A stretch of DNA of 64,000 nt from Bog-159 sp963709155 (lineage in GTDB: Bacteria > Acidobacteriota > Terriglobia > Bryobacterales > Bryobacteraceae), in NCBI GenBank assembly GCA_963709155.1, contig CAVPVD010000010.1, forward strand, positions 310,001-374,000, written 5' to 3'. The position numbers and the translations under genes were made by a program. Position 1 is the stretch's first letter; each line of letters opens with the position of its first letter. Below, piece by piece: positions 55,728 through 64,000 of the stretch. The notes beneath the pieces are model-generated. The model searched no databases. It was given only the letters and a program-made list of their open reading frames with translations, and had not been told where the DNA came from.

Positions 55728-58019
55728 CTATAACGCGGTTTTTACGACGCTTTCGAGCGCATCCGCCGGCGTGTAGCCCTCGAAGCGCCGCAGCGTCTTT
55801 CCCTGCCGGTCGAACACCACGGTCGTCGGCAACTGATTCACGTGGAAGAGGTCCGTCATCTTCTCGGACCCTAAGGCCACACGATAATCCATAGGGTGCT
55901 TCTTGAGGAACGACTGCACCAGCGGCGCGCCCCCATCCACGTCCATCGAGACCCCCAGCACCACCACGCCGCGATCGGCGAGCTGCTTGTTCAGCCGGTC
56001 GAACGTGGGGATCTCCTTCAGGCAAGGCACGCAATAGGTTGCCCAGAAGTCCACTACCACCACTTTGCCTTGCAGGGCGGCGGTATCCACCGGGGCGCCG
56101 TCGAGGGCGGTCGCCTGCAGGCCGGCCAGGTCGCTGGATGCGCCTTGGCTAGCCGCCGGGCTGGACTGCTGCTCCGCGCTGGTTGAACTCCGCCCACTGG
56201 TTTTCAGGAATGCCAGATACGCCCCCGCGTCCCGCGTCGCTCCCGGATAGGTGGCGACCACGTTCCCTTCGGCGTCCAGAATCGCGTAATACGGAATCGC
56301 GATGGTCTGAAACTTACTCTGCTCGAGTTCCTGATTGGCCACCGATGCCGCATCCGTGCCGTCGGTGTACAACTCCACCAGCACCAGATTTTGCAGTGCG
56401 CCGGCGATTTCGGGCCGCGTGAACATGTTGGCCTTCATCCAATGGCAGTTCGTGCAGGCGTAGCCGGTGAAGTCGACCAAGACCAGTTTCCCCTCGCTAC
56501 GCGCCCGGTCGAGCGCCTCGCGATACTGGTTCTTCATCCAGGCCAGTTCGCCTGTGCCGCCGGCCGCACCGCCGCCGGAAGCTACAGGAATGTACGCGTC
56601 CAACTCGCCCAGTTTCGCGCCCGACATCCCGGGCGCCAGGCTGATGGCGAAGATCAGAAACACCATGCCGGTCAGCAGCCGCCCCAACCCCATCGGCTCG
56701 TCTTTGGCAATGCCTTCCAGGCGGAGGAAGCCCAGCAGGTACAAGCCGGCCATGGCGAACAGGACGATCCACGCCGCCAAAAAACGCTCGCGCGTGATCA
56801 CGTTCCATTGCAGCACCTGGTCCACGCTGGCCAGATACTTCACCATGGCGGCCAGCACCACGAATCCCATGACCACTTTCACGCGCGCCAACCAGCCGCC
56901 GCTCTTGGGCAGCCGCTTCAGGTACGAAGGAAATAGCGCCAGCACAAAGAACGGCAGCGCCAGGCCCGTGGCGAACGTCACCATCCCCAGCAGCGGCCGC
57001 AAACCGCCGCTGCCTACCGAGGCCGCCAGTAGCGTGCCCATGAACGGTCCCACGCAAGCGAATGAGGAGAGCGCGAAAGTCAGCCCCATTAGCAACGTGC
57101 CCGCGATGCCGCCCTTCTGCGAACCCCGGTCCAGTTTGGTGAGCAACGCCGACGGGATGGTAATTTCGAACGCCCCCAGCAGGCTCAGCCCGAAAGCCAG
57201 AAATACCAGCGCGATAAAACCGTTTACCCAGGGATTCGATCCCAACTGCACCACGCCGAACGGGCCCAGAATAGCCGTTGTCAGCAGGCCCAGGCCGGAG
57301 AAGAGCACCACAATTCCCAGGCAGAAAAGCGCCGCGTGAAAGACGCTTTCGCGGCGGGTCCCCTGCCGGTTCAGGAAGAACGACATGGTGATGGGGATCA
57401 TGGGGAAGACGCACGGCGTGAAGATGGCAGCCAGGCCGACGCCGAACGCAACCAGCAGAAAGGCTCCCAAGCCCTGCGTATCTTGTGCCGCTTTGGGCGG
57501 CGCGCCGCCTGCCTTGAATCCCGCGGGTATAGCGGGCGCCGCGGCATGCGCCGCCGGGTCGATGGTCAGGGCCGCGCTGGCCGTGAACCGCCGCGGCGGG
57601 ATGCACACTTTGTCGTTGCAGGTCTGGTAGCGTACTTCAGCCGAAATCTGCGACGCGCCCGCCGCCGCGCTCGGCTTCAACTGCAGCTCGATCAGGAAGA
57701 CCGCGGAGCCTTCGTAAGTCTCCGTATCCAGTTGGAAGTTAGGATCGTAGGCCTTCTTGGGCGGCGCCTCGAGCACCCGGAATTTTTCCACGGCCGGATT
57801 GCGCGCCAGCTTGATGGTAGTGGGGATGGCCCCCGCGCTGGTCATCGCGTAGACGTGCCAGCCCGGGTCGATTTTTCCCTCCAGGCGCGCCAGGACTTTC
57901 GATCCCGGCGCCGCGGCCGCGGGGTCCAACGCCAGCGACCAATGCACGTTGTTGGGACCTTGTGCCAGCGCCGGAAGGGCCGCCAGCAAAAGGAAACCGC
58001 TACATCGCCTTCCGGCCAT
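55728..58019 (-). CDS. dsbD: DsbD-type thiol:disulfide interchange protein with C-terminal TlpA-like domain
   Basis: 763 residues with a signal peptide (about 1-19). The DsbD alpha domain (about 25-165) carries the redox pair CNDKVCIPP. About eight membrane helices (about 180-460) contain the transmembrane Cys in IFTPCVFPMIPITMSFF and SFACVGPFMG. A thioredoxin domain (about 490-610) has YACTNCHWMK. A second thioredoxin/TlpA domain (about 640-763) has ATYCVPCLKEIP. It should transfer reducing power from cytoplasmic thioredoxin to periplasmic proteins. The extra C-terminal TlpA part is unusual for DsbD. Start overlaps plsX by 20 bases. Confidence 0.93.
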   Translation of the reverse strand: MAGRRCSGFLLLAALPALAQGPNNVHWSLALDPAAAAPGSKVLARLEGKIDPGWHVYAMTSAGAIPTTIKLARNPAVEKFRVLEAPPKKAYDPNFQLDTETYEGSAVFLIELQLKPSAAAGASQISAEVRYQTCNDKVCIPPRRFTASAALTIDPAAHAAAPAIPAGFKAGGAPPKAAQDTQGLGAFLLVAFGVGLAAIFTPCVFPMIPITMSFFLNRQGTRRESVFHAALFCLGIVVLFSGLGLLTTAILGPFGVVQLGSNPWVNGFIALVFLAFGLSLLGAFEITIPSALLTKLDRGSQKGGIAGTLLMGLTFALSSFACVGPFMGTLLAASVGSGGLRPLLGMVTFATGLALPFFVLALFPSYLKRLPKSGGWLARVKVVMGFVVLAAMVKYLASVDQVLQWNVITRERFLAAWIVLFAMAGLYLLGFLRLEGIAKDEPMGLGRLLTGMVFLIFAISLAPGMSGAKLGELDAYIPVASGGGAAGGTGELAWMKNQYREALDRARSEGKLVLVDFTGYACTNCHWMKANMFTRPEIAGALQNLVLVELYTDGTDAASVANQELEQSKFQTIAIPYYAILDAEGNVVATYPGATRDAGAYLAFLKTSGRSSTSAEQQSSPAASQGASSDLAGLQATALDGAPVDTAALQGKVVVVDFWATYCVPCLKEIPTFDRLNKQLADRGVVVLGVSMDVDGGAPLVQSFLKKHPMDYRVALGSEKMTDLFHVNQLPTTVVFDRQGKTLRRFEGYTPADALESVVKTAL

Positions 58020-59010
58020 TGGATAACTCGTCCTCGATCCGTTGATTCACGTTGCCGGCGGAGAATTCGGCCGCCACGCGGATCGCGTTCTTGATGGCAT
58101 TCGCGTTCGACCGGCCGTGCGTGATGATGCAGATGCCGCGCACTCCCAGGAGCGGTGCGCCGCCGTATTCGGAGTAGTCGACGCGCTTTTTGAAATCGAC
58201 GAAAGCGGCCCGCGCCAGCAGCGATCCGATCTGGCGTGTGATGGTGGCGCGCAGCGATTCCTGCAACATCTGTTTCACCATGTCCACCAGCCCTTCGCTC
58301 ACTTTCAGCGCCACGTTGCCGATGAACCCATCGCAAACAATCACGTCCGTCTTGCCCGTGTAAATGTCGCGCCCCTCCACGTTCCCTACGAAATCGAGAG
58401 GGAGGTTCTTCAGCAAGGGTGTCGCGCAGCGGGTGGTCTCGTTGCCCTTATGTTCTTCCTCGCCGATTGAGAGCAGGCCGACCCTGGGGTGCTCCTGATG
58501 CAGCACCACGCGGGAATAGGTCTCGCCCATCACCGCGAACTGCGCCAGCATGCGCGGCGAACAATCCACGTTGGCTCCCACGTCGATCACCACTACCGGC
58601 TTGCCCGCCAGGGTCGGGAAAATGCCGGCCAGCGCTGGACGGTCCACGCCCGGGATCACGCCCTGCACCATCTTGGCCGTGGCCATAACGGCGCCGGTGT
58701 TTCCGGCCGAGACGAATCCCTGGGCGATGCCATCGCGTACCAGGCGTGCGGCCACGCGTATGGAACTGTCGCGCTTGGCGCGCACGGCGCGCGCGGCGCT
58801 ATCCTCCATGGTCACCTGCTGGGTAGCATTGACCACTTCCACCGGAAGGCCGCGGTAGTCGTCGTACTGCTGCAATTCACGCCGCAGAATTTCCTGCCGC
58901 CCGACTAGAATGACCCTGACTCCCAAAGTCCTGGCCGCCTTGACGGCCCCTTCGACTTCCGCTTTCGGGGCGTTGTCTCCGCCCATTGCATCGACAGCAA
59001 TGGTGACCAT
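58000..59010 (-). CDS. plsX: Phosphate acyltransferase PlsX
   Basis: 336 residues. N-terminal AVDAMGGDNAP and the later HQEHPRVGLLSIGEEEHKG and DVIVCDGFIGNVALK are signature phrases. It makes acyl-phosphate from acyl-ACP for phospholipid synthesis at the inner membrane. It sits 13 bases after rpmF, as in the conserved yceD-rpmF-plsX order. fabH, the usual next gene, is replaced by dsbD. Confidence 0.97.
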   Translation of the reverse strand: MVTIAVDAMGGDNAPKAEVEGAVKAARTLGVRVILVGRQEILRRELQQYDDYRGLPVEVVNATQQVTMEDSAARAVRAKRDSSIRVAARLVRDGIAQGFVSAGNTGAVMATAKMVQGVIPGVDRPALAGIFPTLAGKPVVVIDVGANVDCSPRMLAQFAVMGETYSRVVLHQEHPRVGLLSIGEEEHKGNETTRCATPLLKNLPLDFVGNVEGRDIYTGKTDVIVCDGFIGNVALKVSEGLVDMVKQMLQESLRATITRQIGSLLARAAFVDFKKRVDYSEYGGAPLLGVRGICIITHGRSNANAIKNAIRVAAEFSAGNVNQRIEDELSNGRKAM

Positions 59011-59023
59011 GTTTGGGGGGTGG

Positions 59024-59206
59024 CTACTCCTGCTCGACTTCCACTACTTCGCGGCCCTTGTATTGTCCGCAATGCGGGCACACACGGTGCGGCAGTTTCG
59101 GCTCATGACAGTTGGGGCATTCGGACATCCCCGGAGTTTTTAACGAATCGTGGGCGCGGCGGTTTTGGGTGCGGCGCGCGGAGTGGCGTCGTTTCGGATT
59201 CGGCAT
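59024..59206 (-). CDS. rpmF: 50S ribosomal protein L32
   Basis: 60 residues. The basic N-terminus (MPNPKRRHSARRTQNRRAH) and the zinc-ribbon CPNC...CPHC are those of the Zn-binding form of L32. It lies between yceD and plsX, its usual place. The Zn-containing form suggests the gene does not belong to a zinc-free paralog set. Confidence 0.97.
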   Translation of the reverse strand: MPNPKRRHSARRTQNRRAHDSLKTPGMSECPNCHEPKLPHRVCPHCGQYKGREVVEVEQE

Positions 59207-59244
59207 TTCGGTACCTCAAAGAATTTACCCCGGAACTACGGGGT

Positions 59245-59781
59245 TCAAAGCGTTTTCAGGTCTTTCAGCCCCTGCAGAGCGGCCCATCGGCTGCCGGCGT
59301 GCTCATCGATGCAGTCGCAGGGCGTTTCATTGCGGTTCTTGCCGCACGAGGGACAGATCCCTTTGCAATCCTCGTGGCAGATCCGCTGCATGGGCATGGC
59401 CAACAGGATCTGCTCGCGTAAAATATCTTCCAACTCCATCCCGCCGCCCTGGTAGAAGCCCAGTTGCGCCTGGCCTTCGTCGATCTCGACCTCTTCCTCC
59501 CGCGCGATGAACGACATCGGCCGGTAGAATAAATCGAAATCCGAATCCAGCGGGAATCGCGCGCGGCCCAGGCAGCGGTCGCATTCCGCCTCCATCATCG
59601 CTTCGAGGTGGCCCTGAATGCGGACTTCGCCCTCGGTATTGGCCAGCAACTCGGCTGTTCCCTGCGCGTGCAGCGGACCCGCCTGCCAGATTTCATCTTC
59701 TTTAAAATCCAGTTCTCCCGGTGCGTAAGTTTCGTCGAAACGAATCTTACGCAATTCCATCTCTTTGATGCTAAGGAACAT
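59245..59781 (-). CDS. YceD/DUF177-family protein
   Basis: 178 residues. DUF177 proteins upstream of rpmF are involved in 23S rRNA metabolism. The family zinc-like Cys pairs are visible: CDRCLG (about 67-72) and CKGICPSCG (about 148-156), plus CDC. The 38-base gap to rpmF and the shared strand point to one operon: yceD-rpmF-plsX-dsbD. Confidence 0.9.
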   Translation of the reverse strand: MFLSIKEMELRKIRFDETYAPGELDFKEDEIWQAGPLHAQGTAELLANTEGEVRIQGHLEAMMEAECDRCLGRARFPLDSDFDLFYRPMSFIAREEEVEIDEGQAQLGFYQGGGMELEDILREQILLAMPMQRICHEDCKGICPSCGKNRNETPCDCIDEHAGSRWAALQGLKDLKTL

Positions 59782-59874
59782 AGGTATACCCGGAAGCGGG
59801 GAGGCGCAAATAGGTATTATAGCGCAGACCGGTCCGCGGGAAGTATGCGAGACTGTCTACAGGCCCCGGCCCCC

Positions 59875-60510
59875 ATGACGCAGGAAGATCTCAATCAAAT
59901 CCGCGCTGTCGTGCGCGAGGAAGCTCGCGCTGTCGTGCGCGAAGAAATCGCACTCAACAACCAAACACTCACCGCGGCTCTGCGGGTGGAGTTCACCGCC
60001 GGTGTGGGCGAGCTTCGAACAGATTTCACCGCCGGATTCGTAGAGCTCCGGAAAGAATTCACGGCCGGTCTGGACCGGCTCCGGACGGAGTTCACCGCCG
60101 GCCTGGACCGGCTCCGGATGGAGTTCACCGCCGGCCTGGACCGGCTCCGGATGGAGTTCCACGACGATCTGACTGCGGCCGTAGTAGCCCTCCGCCAGGA
60201 ATTCGCCGAACGCCTGGGTGCCGCGGCCGTCTCTTTCAGCACCGATTTTTCGGAACTGCGGAAGGAACTCGGCCATCGTATCGATGTCCTGGACGATGCT
60301 ATGGGCCGTCGCATGGGCGCTCTCGAACGACGCATGGACCGCATCGCCGAAACCACGGGCACCACCGCCACCGAACTGGCCGCGCTCACCCGCTGGGCCA
60401 ACCGTCTCGACCGCGAAAACCTGGAAACGCTGAACACGCAAGCGGCGCAGCAGCGCGCCATTGACGATCTCGCCAAGCGCCTCCGACCGCCCGAACAGCC
60501 ATCCAACTAG
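59875..60510 (+). CDS. Coiled-coil protein with 11-residue repeats
   Basis: 211 residues from ATG at 59875, though ATG at 59845 is possible and neither has a convincing ribosome binding site. The first half (about 38-93) has five tandem 11-residue repeats of the form EFTAGLDRLRM, giving a hendecad coiled coil. The second half (about 105-205) continues as coiled coil (LRKELGHRIDVLDDAMGRRM). No signal peptide or enzyme motif. Such proteins often act as structural spacers. The frame is open further upstream, but that stretch is antisense to yceD. Confidence 0.7.
   Translation: MTQEDLNQIRAVVREEARAVVREEIALNNQTLTAALRVEFTAGVGELRTDFTAGFVELRKEFTAGLDRLRTEFTAGLDRLRMEFTAGLDRLRMEFHDDLTAAVVALRQEFAERLGAAAVSFSTDFSELRKELGHRIDVLDDAMGRRMGALERRMDRIAETTGTTATELAALTRWANRLDRENLETLNTQAAQQRAIDDLAKRLRPPEQPSN
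59989..60153 (+). repeat. Five 33-bp tandem repeats inside the coiled-coil gene
   Basis: Units begin at 59989, 60022, 60055, 60088 and 60121. The last two units are identical at the base level and the third differs at few sites, while the first two are diverged. The repeat length is a multiple of 3, so copy-number changes keep the frame. Confidence 0.9.
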
Positions 60511-60553
60511 TGCTCGCTTCCGTGTAGGGCAACCAATACTGGTCCGCGTGCCA

Positions 60554-60701
60554 GTGGCGCACGCTTCAGCGTGCCGGCGGGACTTTTAAGTCCCGCTTGG
60601 GCGAGCTTACGCTCGCCAAAGATCGGGTCTAGAGACCTCTGCAGGCGTAGACGCCCGCCCCACCAAATGTCCAGCTCAAGGGCGGGGCTTTTAAGTCCCG
60701 C
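60554..60701 (-). repeat. REP-like element copy 6 and extra hairpin modules
   Basis: 60554-60596 is the 43-bp element in reverse orientation with a TTTT variant in the first loop. It is followed by GGCGAGC/GCTCGCC around TTAC (60600-60617), GGTCT/AGACC (60626-60637), GCAGGCG/CGCCCGC (about 60641-60658) and another GCGGGGCTT/AAGTCCCGC stem (60682-60701). This is the largest hairpin array in the window and lies between two same-strand genes. Confidence 0.88.
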
Positions 60702-60745
60702 TTGGGCATCCCCGCCCGGCCCCAACTTTGCGCGATCATCGAGGG

Positions 60746-62644
60746 ATGGAGGGAATCCCAGCAGATCCCGTGCAGGCTCTCGCCCTCATGCCCCTCGATC
60801 AGGGCGAGGAGTTCGAGCGCGAGTGGCTGCAGGATACCTTGGCCTGGCTGAAGATCGCCCCACCGCCTGCGCGCACCGAACGGCTCCGCCATCTGGCCGA
60901 AGGGATGCGCAAACTGCCCGACGCGCGGCAGAGATTCCAGCAAATCTGGGCCAAAGCGTGCCCGTCGCGCCTGCTGGCCGAAGCGGGGTTCGCCGAAGCC
61001 ACGTCGCTGACGCGTGAACTGATTGCGCGCCTCAAGCGCCGCCTGCTGCCGCAATTGGAAGATGAACTCGACCTCTACGGGGCGCTGCACCTGGCCGATC
61101 CGGACGCCGCGGACGGCGAATGGGTCGCCGCTCTCGATGCCTCTGACGCCGCCGATTGGAGCGAACTCTTGGGCGATTCGACCGGCCACATCCTGGCTGC
61201 CATGCGTCTGCTGGCGGTGCGCGCGGCGTCGATCGGCGTCTCTCGCGGCGTGATGAAGGTCATGCCGCATCGTTGTGAGGCCGAGTCTCCCTTCCTGAAT
61301 CTGGTGGAAGCGGTGGACCATTTTGCCCGCGCGCCCGGCGCCGCCGCCATTCGCGACGATCTGAAGGAAGCCATTCTCAATTGCCGCATATCGGCCGGCA
61401 TCTCACATGCCCGCATGGAGGAGCTCGGCGTCTCCTCGGACCTGGTTTTCCGCCTGGACCTGGTGATCGACCAGCTCGAAAGAATGGAAGCGCTTTTACG
61501 TCTATACGCGGGCGAGGAAGACGGGCGTAAATTCGCGGCCATGCTGGTGCGCGGTTTCGCCGAGGAACGCGGGCTTCACGGCCTCGTGCGCAACAGCGTA
61601 AACCGACTGGCCCGGCGGATTGTGACGCACACCGGCAGGAGCGGCGAGCACTATATTGCCGGGTCGCGGTCCGAGTGGTGGAAGATGGGCTTCGGCAGCG
61701 TGGGAGCCGGAGGCATCACGGCTTTTACCGCGCTGTTCAAGTACGTTTTCTTTTCGATGGCCCTCGCTCCGCTGTGGACCGGCATCGCGCATAGCGTGAA
61801 TTACACCGCCAGCTTCGTCCTGATGCAAATCCTGGGCTGGATGCTCGCTTCCAAGATGCCATCCATGACCGCCGCGGCTCTTTGCGCCGCCATGGAAAAA
61901 GACGATGGCATGCGATCCGAAGTGAACGTCGTGACCGCCATCACCCGCACGCAAACCATCGTGACCATCGGAAACCTGCTCGGCGCCATTCCCGCGTCCA
62001 TCCTGATCGACTCCCTGATTATCTGGAAGAACGGCAATCCCTTCCTGACGCATGAAGCCGCCATGCACGGCATCGAATCCATGCACCTATGGCGGTCGTT
62101 CACCATCCCGTTCGCGGCGCTTACCGGATGCTTTCTGTGGCTTTCCAGCCTGGCCGCCGGATGGACCGCCAACTGGATGGCGCTGCACCGTCTGCCGGCG
62201 GCGCTTGCGCAGAGCCGGCGATTGCGCCGCTCCCTGGGCGCGGAAGGCGCGGTCGAATGGGCCCAGATCGTCGAGCATCATCTCAGCGGGGTAGTGGGTT
62301 ATGTGTGCCTGGGGCTGCTGCTCGGTTTGCTTCCGTTTATCGGCGTCTTTGCCGGCGTGCCATTGGAAGTGCGGCACATCACCCTGGCGGGCGCGTCGCT
62401 GGCATATGATGTGACCGCGCTGGCCTGGAGCGGCCCCCTGCCCTGGCGCGCGATATCCTGGGCGCTGGCTGGCCTGGCGGCTACCGGCCTGCTGAACTTC
62501 GGCGTGTCGTTCGCCCTGGGTCTCTGGCTGGCGATTCGCGCACGGAACCTGGACACCCGCGGCCGCAAGAATTTGTTGGCCGCATTGTGGACCGAGCTAC
62601 GGCGGCATCCGTCGCGCTTTCTGTGGCGTGATGACGCGCGCTGA
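60746..62644 (+). CDS. Gcr-type membrane protein (annotated elsewhere as site-specific recombinase)
   Basis: 632 residues from ATG at 60746 (an upstream TTG at 60728 is possible). The N-terminal 330 residues are helical and soluble; the C-terminal half has about six hydrophobic segments (GGITAFTALFKYVFFSMALA, TIGNLLGAIPASILIDSLII, VGYVCLGLLLGLLPFIGVFA and others). This is the pattern of the family PF10136, labelled site-specific recombinase from an early Neisseria study, though it has no recombinase motif. Its real function is unknown and membrane-based. Its stop directly abuts the convergent aquaporin gene. Confidence 0.78.
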   Translation: MEGIPADPVQALALMPLDQGEEFEREWLQDTLAWLKIAPPPARTERLRHLAEGMRKLPDARQRFQQIWAKACPSRLLAEAGFAEATSLTRELIARLKRRLLPQLEDELDLYGALHLADPDAADGEWVAALDASDAADWSELLGDSTGHILAAMRLLAVRAASIGVSRGVMKVMPHRCEAESPFLNLVEAVDHFARAPGAAAIRDDLKEAILNCRISAGISHARMEELGVSSDLVFRLDLVIDQLERMEALLRLYAGEEDGRKFAAMLVRGFAEERGLHGLVRNSVNRLARRIVTHTGRSGEHYIAGSRSEWWKMGFGSVGAGGITAFTALFKYVFFSMALAPLWTGIAHSVNYTASFVLMQILGWMLASKMPSMTAAALCAAMEKDDGMRSEVNVVTAITRTQTIVTIGNLLGAIPASILIDSLIIWKNGNPFLTHEAAMHGIESMHLWRSFTIPFAALTGCFLWLSSLAAGWTANWMALHRLPAALAQSRRLRRSLGAEGAVEWAQIVEHHLSGVVGYVCLGLLLGLLPFIGVFAGVPLEVRHITLAGASLAYDVTALAWSGPLPWRAISWALAGLAATGLLNFGVSFALGLWLAIRARNLDTRGRKNLLAALWTELRRHPSRFLWRDDAR

Positions 62645-63415
62645 TTACTGGGGCAGGAACCGCCGCACGCCCCAATCGTAAGCCGCCGCGCCCACGATCC
62701 CACCCACGATGGGTCCCACAATGGGCACCCAGAAAACCATGCTTCCGTCCGTGAGCCCGTTGTGCTTGAATCCCGCCACCACGGTGAACAGCCGCGGTCC
62801 GAAATCCCGCGCGGGGTTGATGGCATACCCGTGCATGCCGCCAAAAGACATCCCGATAGCCACCACCACCGCGCCCACCAGCACCGGCGTTAAATTCGCG
62901 CCCGGCGGCTGATTCCGCTCGTCGGTCAGGGCCATCACCATGAACAGCAGGATCGCCGTACCGATGGTCTGGTCGAGCAGGCCGGCGCTGGGGACCTCCG
63001 GAAATGCAGGAAACGTGGTGAAGACTCCGGCCGTGTGATCCAGGTTTGGATCGGTAGCGCGGAAAGCCGGCAGATAATTCCAGAACACCAGGGCGGCGGC
63101 CAGGAATGCTCCCGCCACCTGCACCAGGATGTACGGCCCCACCTTGCGCCATTCGAAGCCGCGGAATACGGCGAATGCGATGGTCACCGCCGGATTCAGA
63201 TGCGCGCCGGAGATGCGTCCCGCGACGTAGCAGCCCATGGTCACGGCCAGTCCCCACGCGATCGTGATGTTGGTGAAACCGCCGTGCACGATCTCGCCGG
63301 ATGTGCCGTTGCCGAACAACACCACCATGGCGACCACGCCGTTGCCCAGCAGGATCAGGATCAAAGTGCCGAAGAACTCGGCGGCAAGTTCCGCCAGGAG
63401 AGATGTTTTTTGCAC
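62645..63415 (-). CDS. glpF: Glycerol uptake facilitator (aquaglyceroporin)
   Basis: 256 residues with six membrane helices and the two NPA motifs of the MIP family: GAHLNPAVTIAF (about 68) and AINPARDFGPR (about 200). The Asp after the second NPAR is the mark of glycerol facilitators; water channels usually have Ser there. It passes glycerol and similar small solutes across the inner membrane. No glycerol kinase gene is next to it. Confidence 0.95.
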   Translation of the reverse strand: MQKTSLLAELAAEFFGTLILILLGNGVVAMVVLFGNGTSGEIVHGGFTNITIAWGLAVTMGCYVAGRISGAHLNPAVTIAFAVFRGFEWRKVGPYILVQVAGAFLAAALVFWNYLPAFRATDPNLDHTAGVFTTFPAFPEVPSAGLLDQTIGTAILLFMVMALTDERNQPPGANLTPVLVGAVVVAIGMSFGGMHGYAINPARDFGPRLFTVVAGFKHNGLTDGSMVFWVPIVGPIVGGIVGAAAYDWGVRRFLPQ

Positions 63416-63832
63416 GCGATGGGCATTCTATCACCCTGCTATCGGCTTTGGCGCATGCTGTCGCGATCCGTGTCGCGCATGAACGGCGCTGCTTGAGGCG
63501 AAGGAGCAGTTGGCCTGCGCGCGCAAACATTCGACCTCCTAAGACGGCGCCGGGCGTGGCAGCCATAGCGCTCCTCGTACCGGAATCTTCATCTTCCCTG
63601 GACCGCAGGGAATTCGCCAACCCCGCCGGCAAGATGAAGGTGACCATGGGCTGCATCGCGAACTTCCTCAAACCGTCGAAAGCGATTCAGACCAGCATCG
63701 AAGATAATCGCTGGCTTTGCGAAGAGTCGCACGCACTAACGAATATCGCCAGGCTTAACGTGTTTCTTAAAGAGCTGACGGGTCTGTAGCCCGGATGCGC
63801 CTGGTCCACGCGCATCGTATTACCTTGAAACC
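63416..63832. other. 417-base stretch with no confident gene
   Basis: No convincing gene here. A plus-strand frame ending at 63789 contains a short reading MKVTMGCIANFLKPSKAIQT from 63634 (51 residues), with no signal or known domain and no ribosome binding site; it may be a remnant. The promoters of the glpF gene and of the partial gene at 63833 probably lie here. Confidence 0.4.
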
Positions 63833-64000
63833 ATGCCTAACACGCTGGCGATGACCCTCGCCGCCGCGGTTGTGCTTCCCATCGCGGCCCTGGCCACGGA
63901 TTGCCGCTTCACGCTGGCGGACCAATCGGATTATGGCGCGAATACCGGATTCTACCTCGACCTCGAAAATATCCCCACCGGATCGTCCACGTTTTGCCAG
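63833..64000 (+). CDS. Secreted protein, partial at window edge
   Basis: 56 residues seen, from ATG at 63833. A signal peptide (about 1-22, MPNTLAMTLAAAVVLPIAAL) is followed by TDCRFTLADQSDYGANTG. No family recognised from this fragment. It runs off the right edge. Confidence 0.6.
   Translation, partial: MPNTLAMTLAAAVVLPIAALATDCRFTLADQSDYGANTGFYLDLENIPTGSSTFCQ

Noticed and set aside
59989..60153. CRISPR-like repeats
   Set aside because: The units are directly adjacent with no spacers and encode protein repeats.

Overview
The window looks like a piece of chromosome from an acidobacterium of the Solibacter/Bryobacter type. The evidence is the high GC content together with family markers. Two glycosidases end in the C-terminal domain first named from Solibacter (TIGR03437). 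There is a VWFA-related Acidobacterial protein (TIGR03436), a 1144-residue TonB-dependent receptor with an N-terminal carboxypeptidase-regulatory-like domain, and CRTAC1/FG-GAP and TIGR03803-repeat secreted proteins. Genes are densely packed on both strands. I saw no rRNA, tRNA, CRISPR array, prophage or intact insertion sequence.

Layout. 1-2.7 kb: the left end cuts a GH18-polysaccharide deacetylase protein, followed by a Fic gene broken by a 2-base insertion. 2.7-7.3 kb: minus-strand permease, TPR protein and aldehyde dehydrogenase. 7.3-12.4 kb: a complete tol-pal operon (tolQ, tolR, a TonB/TolA-like gene, tolB, pal, cpoB). 12.6-16.1 kb: an ECF sigma factor, its zinc anti-sigma factor and two exported HEAT-repeat proteins in one operon. 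16.2-23.4 kb: a PEGA-like protein, a metallo-hydrolase, two tandem GH16 enzymes and a divergent GH2 exo-glucosaminidase-like enzyme. 23.5-26.3 kb: an isolated secY and citrate synthase. 26.5-30.7 kb: a Spy-like protein, a class A beta-lactamase-fold hydrolase, a glycosyltransferase-like protein and der. 30.7-36.8 kb: a SNF2 helicase with a cysteine-rich partner, converging on a MoxR ATPase with a large partner of unknown function. This is the least explained part of the window. 36.9-45.8 kb: a TIGR03803 repeat protein, malQ, a sugar MFS transporter, a sugar isomerase, an epimerase, a fused MoaD-MoaE, the VWFA protein, a small Hfq/Sm-like gene that seems to start at ACG, and an inositol monophosphatase. 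45.8-55.7 kb: a short-chain NAD(P)-binding protein, a CRTAC1 protein, a DUF4038 glycosidase, the TonB receptor with a clear terminator, a Tat-exported methyltransferase-like protein and a small unknown protein. 55.7-59.8 kb: yceD-rpmF-plsX-dsbD. 59.9-64 kb: a coiled-coil protein with 33-bp repeats, a Gcr-type membrane protein, a glycerol facilitator and the start of a secreted protein.

The genes together suggest a soil heterotroph that breaks down polysaccharides (GH16, GH2, DUF4038, MalQ, TonB receptor, MFS, GlpF), with a normal set of envelope-maintenance genes. Several intergenic spaces hold short GC-rich hairpin modules in repeating combinations, a REP-like element shared across the window.
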